Shown here: positions 56,151-62,700 of the stretch, piece by piece
How positions within the stretch are numbered: the first letter of the stretch is position 1
Layout: every line of letters starts with the position of its first letter
NCBI RefSeq assembly: GCF_003148745.1
Contig: NZ_QGGU01000015.1
Location: 1-62,700, forward strand
Direction: 5' to 3'
Length of the DNA: 62,700 bases
DNA from: Pleionea mediterranea
GTDB taxonomy: Bacteria > Pseudomonadota > Gammaproteobacteria > Enterobacterales > Kangiellaceae
Position numbers and translations under genes: made by a program
The notes under the pieces: generated by a model
Seen by the model: the letters and a program-made list of their open reading frames with translations, nothing else
Databases searched by the model: none
What the model was told of the DNA's origin: nothing

Positions 56151-58721
56151 ATGAGAATGGATAAGTTAACCAGTAAGTTTCAACTGGCTATTGCCGATGC
56201 GCAATCGCTTGCGATTGGTCGCGATCATCAATTTATTGAGCCGGTACACCTGATGGTTTCATTAATCAATCAGGAAGGTGGCACGGTTCGTCCATTATTG
56301 ACCAAAGCCTCGGTCAATGTTCATGCTTTGCGTTCTCAATTATTGGAAGCCCTCGATCAGTTACCTCAGGTTGAAGGTAACGATGGTGAGATCCATATAT
56401 CCAATGATTTGGCCCGTCTGTTAAATCTTTGCGATAAAATATCTCAACAGCGAAATGATCAGTATATTTCTTCCGAATTGTTTGTATTGGCGGCTCTTGA
56501 TGATAAAGGGAATCTTGGCAGAATTTTAAAGGATTTGGGTGCTGATAAAAAATCTATAGAACAAGCGATAGAAGATGTTAGGGGCGGACAATCTATCGAT
56601 GACCCCAATGCCGAAGAGCAGCGCCAAGCATTAGAAAAGTTTACTGTGGATCTTACTGAACGTGCAGAGCAAGGCAAACTTGACCCGGTTATCGGTCGCG
56701 ACGATGAAATACGCCGAACCATTCAAGTGTTACAACGACGATCAAAAAACAATCCAGTATTAATAGGCGAACCCGGTGTTGGAAAAACAGCCATAGTTGA
56801 AGGCTTGGCACAGCGAATAGTAAACGGCGAAATACCCGAAGGATTAAAAGGAAAACGAGTTCTATCATTAGATATGGGCGCGTTAATTGCCGGAGCAAAA
56901 TATCGAGGCGAATTTGAAGAGCGACTCAAAGCTGTATTGAATGATTTGGCAAAACAGGAAGGTCGCATCATTTTATTCATCGATGAATTACATACCATGG
57001 TTGGTGCTGGGAAAGCCGACGGTGCGATGGATGCGGGAAATATGTTAAAGCCTGCACTGGCAAGAGGAGAGCTTCATTGTGTTGGTGCAACAACGTTGGA
57101 TGAATATCGTAAATACGTTGAAAAAGACGCGGCACTCGAACGTCGCTTTCAAAAAGTTCAAGTGGACGAACCCAATGTTGAAGATACAATCGCGATTTTG
57201 CGTGGCCTAAAAGAACGCTACGAAGTCCATCATGGTGTTGAAATTATTGACCCTGCCATAGTAAGTGCGGCAACCTTATCTCATCGTTATATATCTGATC
57301 GGCAGTTGCCGGATAAAGCGATCGATTTAATTGATGAAGCCGCCAGTCGTATCCGGATGGAAATAGATTCCAAGCCGGAAGAAATGGATAAGCTTGAACG
57401 TCGAATGATCCAGCTGAAAATTGAGCGAGAAGCGTTAAAGAAAGAAAAAGACGACAGTTCTCGTAAACGATTGTCGGATCTTGAGCAGCAGATAGAAACA
57501 CTGGAGCGAGAGTTTGCTGAGTTAAATGAAATCTGGACGGCTGAAAAAGCAGCGTTACAAGGTACCACTCACATTAAAACCGAATTAGAGCGGGCTCGGC
57601 TAGAGCTTGAAGCAGCGAGTCGGGCAAGTGATCTTGGTCGAATGTCCGAACTGCAATACGGCAAAATCCCCGAGCTTGAAAAGCAGTTGGACATTGCCGC
57701 ACAAGCCGAAATGCACGATATGACCTTGTTAAGAAATAAAGTCACCGAGAATGAAATTGCAGAAGTGGTTTCGAAATGGACCGGTATTCCTGTGTCGAAA
57801 ATGCTTGAAGGTGAGCGAGAGAAGTTACTCAAAATCGAAGAGGGTTTACATCAACGAGTGGTTGGCCAAAACGAAGCGGTTACAGCCGTTTCTAATGCCA
57901 TTCGACGTTCCCGTGCAGGCTTGTCCGATCCGAATCGTCCGAATGGTTCCTTTTTATTTTTAGGGCCAACGGGCGTTGGTAAAACCGAATTATGTAAAGC
58001 GCTTGCTGAGTTTTTATTTGACAGTGAAGAAGCGATGATCCGCATCGACATGTCGGAGTTTATGGAAAAGCATTCGGTGGCCCGATTGATCGGTGCTCCG
58101 CCAGGATACGTTGGGTATGATGAAGGTGGTTATCTGACGGAGGCTGTTCGTCGTAAACCTTATTCAGTGATTTTGCTGGATGAAGTGGAAAAAGCACATC
58201 CGGATGTTTTTAATGTCTTGTTGCAAGTACTCGAAGATGGCCGGTTGACCGATGGTCAGGGGCGCACCGTAGACTTTAGAAACACCGTGGTGGTTATGAC
58301 CTCTAATCTTGGCTCCGATATTATTATGGAAGAGTCCGGTAAAGGGGACTACCAAGCCATAAAAAGTAAAATTATGGACGTCATTGGTCAGTTTTTTCGA
58401 CCAGAGTTTATTAATCGTGTGGACGAAACTGTGGTATTTCACTCATTGCCCGAAGAAGCCGTTAAGCAAATTGCAAAAATTCAATTGCAATTATTACGGG
58501 ATCGTTTAAGTGATCATGACCTACAGCTTGATGTTGATGAAGAGGCTTTAAGCTTGATTGCTAAGCGTGGCTTTGATCCTGTGTATGGCGCTAGACCGCT
58601 TAAACGTGCTATCCAGCAGTGGCTCGAAAATCCATTGGCGCAAAAAATTCTCGAAGGTGGATTTTCTGCAGGGGAGACTATTTTAGTGCAAACGGAAGAT
58701 CAGGAGATTGTCTTTCGATAA
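56151..58721 (+). CDS. clpB: Disaggregase chaperone ClpB
   Basis: ClpB resolves protein aggregates with DnaK. The 856 residues include the N-domain ([20 protein letters not shown]), the first AAA+ module with GEPGVGKT and [13 protein letters not shown], the coiled-coil middle domain (about 410-530), and the second AAA+ module with GPTGVGKT, and [27 protein letters not shown] is near the end. ATG 56151 aligns with E. coli ClpB (MRxDKLT) and has GGAG 9 nt upstream. It follows a sigma-32-like promoter and ends in a strong bidirectional terminator. Confidence 0.97.
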   Translation: MRMDKLTSKFQLAIADAQSLAIGRDHQFIEPVHLMVSLINQEGGTVRPLLTKASVNVHALRSQLLEALDQLPQVEGNDGEIHISNDLARLLNLCDKISQQRNDQYISSELFVLAALDDKGNLGRILKDLGADKKSIEQAIEDVRGGQSIDDPNAEEQRQALEKFTVDLTERAEQGKLDPVIGRDDEIRRTIQVLQRRSKNNPVLIGEPGVGKTAIVEGLAQRIVNGEIPEGLKGKRVLSLDMGALIAGAKYRGEFEERLKAVLNDLAKQEGRIILFIDELHTMVGAGKADGAMDAGNMLKPALARGELHCVGATTLDEYRKYVEKDAALERRFQKVQVDEPNVEDTIAILRGLKERYEVHHGVEIIDPAIVSAATLSHRYISDRQLPDKAIDLIDEAASRIRMEIDSKPEEMDKLERRMIQLKIEREALKKEKDDSSRKRLSDLEQQIETLEREFAELNEIWTAEKAALQGTTHIKTELERARLELEAASRASDLGRMSELQYGKIPELEKQLDIAAQAEMHDMTLLRNKVTENEIAEVVSKWTGIPVSKMLEGEREKLLKIEEGLHQRVVGQNEAVTAVSNAIRRSRAGLSDPNRPNGSFLFLGPTGVGKTELCKALAEFLFDSEEAMIRIDMSEFMEKHSVARLIGAPPGYVGYDEGGYLTEAVRRKPYSVILLDEVEKAHPDVFNVLLQVLEDGRLTDGQGRTVDFRNTVVVMTSNLGSDIIMEESGKGDYQAIKSKIMDVIGQFFRPEFINRVDETVVFHSLPEEAVKQIAKIQLQLLRDRLSDHDLQLDVDEEALSLIAKRGFDPVYGARPLKRAIQQWLENPLAQKILEGGFSAGETILVQTEDQEIVFR

Positions 58722-58762
58722 GATGAGTTTATTGTAAACATTGTATGAACCACACAAATAAT

Positions 58763-58812
58763 ATTCATCAATAAAAAAAGCGAGGTTGCCCTCGCTTTTT
58801 TTATTGATGAAT
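58763..58812. terminator. Bidirectional terminator, clpB and DUF4124 gene
   Basis: A perfect 23-bp stem (58763-58785 with 58790-58812; core AAAGCGAGG) surrounds TTGC. A- and T-runs of seven inside the stem serve both strands. Confidence 0.93.
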
Positions 58813-58834
58813 TAATGTTGGTCAACTTGCCTAT

Positions 58835-59278
58835 TTATTGCGATTCAGACTGACTGTTGCAATACTCATCAATCTGCCGCTGGGTTTCTTTTTTCTTGGC
58901 TTCTTTTTCTTCTTCCGTCATTAGTCGAGTACCGCCTTCAACAGCGACTTTAATTCGCGATGCGTTATTAAGAGTGCTCATGTTGGCTTTGGCAATTTTA
59001 CAGGCTTCTGCCATTTGTTGCTGAGCCTTCGAGAGTTGCTCTTCAACATCGGAGTTGTCCTGTTTTTTAGCATCGAGCTTTTCGGTAATGGCGCTGGCAC
59101 TGCCGGTTGATTTGGAACGACGCACTTTAATGCGTTCAAATGGGACACCCTTGGGAGGTCTATCACCAAACTTAATATTACCTTCGGCATCTTTCCATTT
59201 ATACAGAACATCTTCGGCAGCCAGAGTCATTAAGCTGAACATGGCCAGAAAACCAGTGATTAATACATTACGAAACAT
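58835..59278 (-). CDS. DUF4124 domain protein, exported
   Basis: The 147-residue protein has a signal peptide (about 1-20, ending TLAAED) and a DUF4124 domain (VLYKWKDAEGNIKFGDRPPKG), a short beta-rich module common in gammaproteobacterial periplasmic proteins. A coiled-coil-prone tail follows (VEEQLSKAQQQMAEACKIAK), then KKETQRQIDEYC. One pair of Cys in the tail could form a disulfide. Its role is unknown. It is 91 bp after the DUF3579 gene on the same strand. Confidence 0.75.
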   Translation of the reverse strand: MFRNVLITGFLAMFSLMTLAAEDVLYKWKDAEGNIKFGDRPPKGVPFERIKVRRSKSTGSASAITEKLDAKKQDNSDVEEQLSKAQQQMAEACKIAKANMSTLNNASRIKVAVEGGTRLMTEEEKEAKKKETQRQIDEYCNSQSESQ

Positions 59279-59368
59279 GGTAATAAATCCTTAGAATACA
59301 AAGCGATATCTACTAATATAGCGCCAAAGCAGGGTTAAAGTCAGCATAGGAGTCGACAAAAAGTACAA

Positions 59369-59647
59369 TTATTTCGACTGTATCTCAGTTTTGAGGGTGT
59401 TTTCTTCCACAAAGCCAAGTACATATTGGTACATTTCTGAGTGTTTATCGGCAAGCGCCGAGTCAACCACTACACATTTTATACCATCAATTACTGCAGG
59501 CCTGAGCAGTGGAGAGTAATACATACGGCGGTTTCGAAAGGTGCAAAGCCCGCCACACAAGCGTTCTGCCCAGTCAGACGGGCGAAATTTTTGTCCGGCC
59601 TTATTGAGTCCAATAATAACAAGCTTCTCATTTTCAGCGATTTGCAT
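59369..59647 (-). CDS. DUF3579 small protein
   Basis: The 92-residue protein matches the DUF3579 family: LVIIGLNKAGQKFRPSDWAE, ERLCGGLCTFRNRRMYYSPL, and GIKCVVVDSALADKHSEMYQ. Cysteines at three points (two in ERLCGGLC, one in IKCVVV) are conserved in the family, as I recall it. No function is established. It is divergent from pssA. Confidence 0.78.
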   Translation of the reverse strand: MQIAENEKLVIIGLNKAGQKFRPSDWAERLCGGLCTFRNRRMYYSPLLRPAVIDGIKCVVVDSALADKHSEMYQYVLGFVEENTLKTEIQSK

Positions 59648-59854
59648 AGTCTAAATTCTTTTATGCGATGGATGTTTGTTTCGGGCGCGCGTATCTTGAC
59701 ATATCGGTTATATCTGTCAACTTCCCATTAATCGGGCTTTAAGTGTATTGCGCATTTATCAATGGCTTAAAGCCATGTAAACTAGGTAACTCGTTGAACT
59801 TATAAGAATTCTAGCAGAGAGAGCGTGTAACGCTATTATATTGAGACAATCTGT

Positions 59855-60634
59855 ATGACAAATAATGAAGTAAAAAGTAAAACACCATCACGAGGCATTT
59901 ACCTGTTACCTAATTTATTAACCACCGCAGGCTTATTTGCCGGCTTTTTTGCGGTGGTTGCATCCATGAAGGGGCAGTATGAAATGGCTGCCATCGCAAT
60001 TTTTATTGCTATGATCATGGATGGTCTGGACGGGCGTGTAGCAAGAATGACCAATACACAGTCTGACTTTGGTGCCGAATACGATTCAATGGCAGATATA
60101 GTATCTTTTGGTATTGCACCTGCTCTGGTTATTTACAACTGGGCTTTATCCAGTCATGGAAAACTAGGTTGGCTTGCAGCATTTGTATTTGTGGCCGGTG
60201 GCGCATTACGACTTGCCCGTTTTAATACTCAGCTTGGCACGTCTGATAAGCGCTATTTTCAAGGGCTTGCGATACCTTCGGCTGCGGCTATCTTGGCGGG
60301 TATGGTCTGGTTAGGTGTCGATCTTGAGATTGATGGTCAAGTATACGGTATCTGGATTTCAATCATTACCATGCTGCTAGGGTTAAGCATGGTCAGCAAT
60401 TTACGCTATTACAGTTTTAAAGAAGTCGACTGGCGTGGAAAAGTGCCTTTTATTGCGGTATTAGTGGTGGTGCTGGCGTTTGTACTCATTGCTTACCAGC
60501 CGCCGGTTGTTTTATTTACCGTCTTCAGTGTTTACGCACTCTCAGGACCAGTATTAACGTTATGGCAAAAACGTAATTTAATGCTGCGTCGTGGTGAACG
60601 TGCTAAAGCTAAGAATTCCTCAGAAGACACTTAG
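59855..60634 (+). CDS. pssA: CDP-diacylglycerol-serine O-phosphatidyltransferase PssA (type II)
   Basis: PssA makes phosphatidylserine, the precursor of phosphatidylethanolamine. The 259-residue membrane enzyme has the CDP-alcohol phosphotransferase motif DGLDGRVARMTNTQSDFGAE followed by YDSMADIVSFG, and at least six membrane helices. It is of the type II, multi-spanning form found in Bacillus and many marine gammaproteobacteria, not the peripheral phospholipase-D-type enzyme of E. coli. The ATG lies after TCTGT with a poor ribosome-binding site. The gene ends before a clear terminator. Confidence 0.93.
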   Translation: MTNNEVKSKTPSRGIYLLPNLLTTAGLFAGFFAVVASMKGQYEMAAIAIFIAMIMDGLDGRVARMTNTQSDFGAEYDSMADIVSFGIAPALVIYNWALSSHGKLGWLAAFVFVAGGALRLARFNTQLGTSDKRYFQGLAIPSAAAILAGMVWLGVDLEIDGQVYGIWISIITMLLGLSMVSNLRYYSFKEVDWRGKVPFIAVLVVVLAFVLIAYQPPVVLFTVFSVYALSGPVLTLWQKRNLMLRRGERAKAKNSSEDT

Positions 60635-60686
60635 ATGTAATGGCGGTAAAGCTCCGTCATTACCTTACTTAAATAGTGGTTCAAAC

Positions 60687-60725
60687 AATACCCGACCAGA
60701 ATGATGGACGGGTATTTTCTTCCTT
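60687..60725 (+). terminator. Rho-independent terminator of pssA
   Basis: AATACCCG (60687-60694) pairs perfectly with CGGGTATT (60709-60716), followed by TTCTTCCTTTT. An additional hairpin (TAATGGCGG with CCGTCATTA, one G-U pair) lies at about 60638-60664. Confidence 0.8.
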
Positions 60726-60821
60726 TTGTCGAAATCCTTTATTTCTTCATTTGAATCTAAAAGGGTTTCCATTTCGTAACATATTATAGTGGCGTGCATC
60801 CTTAATACCAAAGGAGTCTCT

Positions 60822-61775
60822 ATGATAATCAAAAACAGTCGAACAACCCCAGATTATAATCGGCCCGAACATGAAGTGATCGACGAGTCTACTTATTGGA
60901 ATCGTCGCCAGTTTATCGGTGGGCTTACTGTCGCCGCTGCCTCACCTTATATAGCTGCAGGTAAAACAGCTTCTGGGCATTATTCGACCGATGAAAAGTT
61001 AACATCCGAATACACAGTGACTCATTATAATAATTTTTATGAGTTCTCACTCAGCAAAGACGGTCCTGCAAAACTTGCAAAAGACTTTCAGCCTCTGCCC
61101 TGGCATGTGACGATTGAAGGCGAGGTTGAAAAGCCGGGGCGGTATTCTTTCGAAGATATACTGAAGTGGGCGACATTGGAGGAGCGAATTTATCGTTTGC
61201 GGTGTGTTGAAGCCTGGTCAATGGTTGTGCCCTGGAAAGGTTTTGAACTAAATCAGCTGATCAAACAGGTTAAACCAACCAGTAAAGCCAAATATATTGA
61301 ATTCGAAACGCTCTATGATCCGGAAAGGATGCCAGGTCAAAAGCGCGGAGCCCTTGGCTTTTTCTCTCTGTCCTGGCCTTATAAAGAAGGACTAAGAATG
61401 GATGAAGCGATGCATCCGTTAACTTTATTAACCACGGGTGTGTTCGGTAAAACGCTTCCGGCTCAAAATGGCGCGCCATTGCGTTTAATAATTCCCTGGA
61501 AATATGGCTTTAAAAGCATTAAATCGATAGTCAAAATTCGGTTTGTCGAAAAGCAGCCTTTAAACACCTGGCAACAGTCTGCGCCGAGTGAATATGGATT
61601 TTACGCTAATGTGAACCCTGAGGTTGATCACCCTCGCTGGAGTCAGGCGACTGAGCGACGTTTGATCGATGAGTCGCTGTTTGGTACCAAGCGGATCGAT
61701 ACAGAACTGTTTAATGGCTACGGTAAGCATGTGGCACATTTATACAAAGGTATGAATTTACGGAAAAACTTTTAA
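60822..61775 (+). CDS. msrP: Methionine sulfoxide reductase catalytic subunit MsrP
   Basis: MsrP is a periplasmic molybdenum-cofactor enzyme that reduces methionine sulfoxide in envelope proteins. From ATG 60822 with AAGGAG upstream it has 317 residues; an earlier frame from 60789 has no ribosome-binding site. A Tat signal follows (RR at 28-29, NRRQFIGGLTVAAASPYIAA). The Mo-ligating Cys is C128 in RLRCVEAWSMVVPWKG; PGQKRGALGFFSLSWPYKEG and PLRLIIPWKYGFKSIK are family motifs. It precedes msrQ by 3 bp, as in E. coli yedY-yedZ. Confidence 0.95.
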   Translation: MIIKNSRTTPDYNRPEHEVIDESTYWNRRQFIGGLTVAAASPYIAAGKTASGHYSTDEKLTSEYTVTHYNNFYEFSLSKDGPAKLAKDFQPLPWHVTIEGEVEKPGRYSFEDILKWATLEERIYRLRCVEAWSMVVPWKGFELNQLIKQVKPTSKAKYIEFETLYDPERMPGQKRGALGFFSLSWPYKEGLRMDEAMHPLTLLTTGVFGKTLPAQNGAPLRLIIPWKYGFKSIKSIVKIRFVEKQPLNTWQQSAPSEYGFYANVNPEVDHPRWSQATERRLIDESLFGTKRIDTELFNGYGKHVAHLYKGMNLRKNF

Positions 61776-61778
61776 GCA

Positions 61779-62363
61779 ATGATGCAAGTAATGATTCGGG
61801 GGGTGCTTCACCTGTTGGCTTTATCACCTCTCGCTTATTATATTTACGCTGCAGTGAGTCAGTCCCTGGGGGCGGATCCTCAGGAAGTGCTTCTGCACGG
61901 CTTTGCCATCTGGGCGTTAAGATTTTTACTACTATCCCTGGCTATTTCGCCAGCGAGGCGACTTTTAAAAGCCAACTACCTGATCCGTTATCGGCGTATG
62001 CTCGGTTTGTACTTCTTCTTTTACCTATGTTTGCACCTTCTTGTGTACTTATGGTTCTTTTTGGGCTGGCAGTGGGCTTCTATCGGTGAAGAAATTGTTG
62101 AGCGACCTTATATTACCGTGGGAATGTTGGCTTTTTTGTTGACTATTCCTTTAGTGGTTACCTCAACCAAAGGAATGCAACGTCGCCTGCGACAAACATG
62201 GAGTAAGCTGCATAAACTGGTTTATTTGATAGCGATTTTGTCGATCATTCATTTCATCTGGCAAAGTAAGGCGGATTTAAACGAGCCGCTTATCTATCTA
62301 ATAATACTTCTGTTTTTATTATCGTTCAGAATCCGACCATATCTGGCTAAATTACGTGCGTAA
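61779..62363 (+). CDS. msrQ: Methionine sulfoxide reductase haem subunit MsrQ
   Basis: MsrQ is the haem b membrane protein that passes quinol electrons to MsrP. The 194 residues contain about six membrane helices, FAIWALRFLLLSLAISPARR, RRMLGLYFFFYLCLHLLVYL with haem-ligand His, and RLRQTWSKLHKLVYLIAIL with IHFIWQ further on. It is the usual size. A double ATG at 61779-61784 is the likely start. It is the last gene before the rRNA leader. Confidence 0.93.
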   Translation: MMQVMIRGVLHLLALSPLAYYIYAAVSQSLGADPQEVLLHGFAIWALRFLLLSLAISPARRLLKANYLIRYRRMLGLYFFFYLCLHLLVYLWFFLGWQWASIGEEIVERPYITVGMLAFLLTIPLVVTSTKGMQRRLRQTWSKLHKLVYLIAILSIIHFIWQSKADLNEPLIYLIILLFLLSFRIRPYLAKLRA

Positions 62364-62396
62364 ATCAGCCTAATTGAACGATAAGTAATCGCCTTT

Positions 62397-62462
62397 AAAA
62401 TTCTTTTATATTTTTTAAATTAAACGCTTGCCAAGCGTAATTTAATCCTTATAATGCGCATC
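62397..62462 (+). promoter_or_regulatory. rRNA promoter P1 with AT-rich UP element
   Basis: TTGCCA (62428-62433) and TATAAT (62450-62455) are 16 bp apart. The upstream 62397-62427 is almost pure A and T, like an UP element. A GC-rich discriminator (GCGCATC) follows, as expected for ppGpp-controlled rRNA promoters. Confidence 0.75.
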
Positions 62463-62552
62463 TCGCTTAGGGCAGCAGGCCTTCTTCAACGAAGAGTCTA
62501 AGTCAGTTTTCAAGCGGTTTTGCAGGAAGCAAAACAAACACAAAATAAAGTG

Positions 62553-62587
62553 TTGACAGGATGTTTGAGTGGCGTATAATTCGCGCC
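62553..62587 (+). promoter_or_regulatory. rRNA promoter P2
   Basis: TTGACA (62553-62558) and TATAAT (62575-62580) are consensus hexamers 16 bp apart, with discriminator TCGCGCC. It lies 125 bp after P1 in the same direction, matching the tandem promoter layout of rrn operons. Confidence 0.85.
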
Positions 62588-62700
62588 CCAACGTTGAGAA
62601 AGCGACGTTGAGTTGGTCAGGCAGGTTCCTGATTAACATGTTCTTTAACAGATTGATGAAATAATTTGTGTGGGCACTCAGAGCGATAAAGTCAATAACG
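62588..62700 (+). ncRNA. rRNA operon leader with boxA
   Basis: TGTTCTTTAACA (62639-62650) is a boxA antitermination site, and TTGTGTGGGCACTC (62666-62679) is the boxC-like element usual ahead of 16S rRNA. A boxB-like hairpin precedes it (CAACGT at 62589-62594 with ACGTTG at 62605-62610). The 16S gene itself is not reached in the window. Confidence 0.85.

Noticed and set aside
62442-62639. Minus-strand open frame at the right edge
   Set aside because: It lies across the rRNA promoters and leader on the opposite strand.

Overview
The window is chromosomal DNA of a marine-type gammaproteobacterium. The gene blocks rlmD-relA-mazG, pyrG-kdsA-eno-ftsB-ispD-ispF-truD-surE-pcm-nlpD-rpoS, pilSR, rluD-pgeF-clpB and msrPQ are those of gammaproteobacteria. 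The protein sequences look closest to Kangiella/Aliikangiella/Pleionea-like or Alteromonadales-like bacteria; that placement is inference from reading alone. I see no prophage, CRISPR array, tRNA gene or complete mobile element. A 16S rRNA gene should begin just past the right edge, because the window ends inside an rRNA-operon leader.

Left end (1-9.5 kb): the tail of an IS4-like insertion sequence (1-92) cuts off a BarA/GacS-type sensor kinase after about 95 codons. A periplasmic binding-protein-like gene precedes the fragment in the same operon. Divergent from these are a PolB-like 3'-5' exonuclease, rlmD, relA (ppGpp synthesis), mazG and a DUF885 protein that has lost the family's metal-site residues. 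A GAF protein and oligopeptidase B lie on the minus strand.

12.3-25 kb: a dense plus-strand core block covers CTP synthesis (pyrG), LPS Kdo synthesis (kdsA), enolase, division (ftsB), isoprenoids (ispD, ispF), tRNA modification (truD), survival and repair (surE, pcm), a DedA-like membrane protein, the amidase activator nlpD and rpoS. Genes overlap or nearly touch through much of it. It ends in a strong terminator plus a 26-bp perfect palindrome. A DNA glycosylase, a LysE exporter and a cupin follow.

25-40 kb: a pair of exported amidohydrolases, a polysaccharide deacetylase, yedI with a heptanucleotide tandem repeat directly after it, pdxH, two membrane proteins, the methionine-salvage pair ybdL-yafV, uspE and an M13 lipoprotein peptidase.

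40.2-42.8 kb: a small, AT-rich accessory patch with one intact EF-hand-like orphan and two neighbouring pseudogenes (a lipoprotein and a YhhY-type acetyltransferase), each broken by several lesions.

42.8-62.7 kb: smrA, a PilZ protein, a repeat-bearing unknown protein, lexA with a non-canonical palindrome between its promoter hexamers, thiI, fimT-pilR-pilS, nadE, glnB, bamD, rluD-pgeF-plsC-like, clpB behind a sigma-32-like promoter, DUF4124 and DUF3579 proteins, pssA, msrPQ, and two tandem rRNA promoters with a boxA leader.

I did not find a convincing undescribed multi-gene system. The points most worth a second look are the LexA operator and recognition-helix change, the IS-truncated barA, the DUF885 pseudoenzyme, the ACAGACA repeat, the palindromes near relA and rpoS, and the paired pseudogenes.
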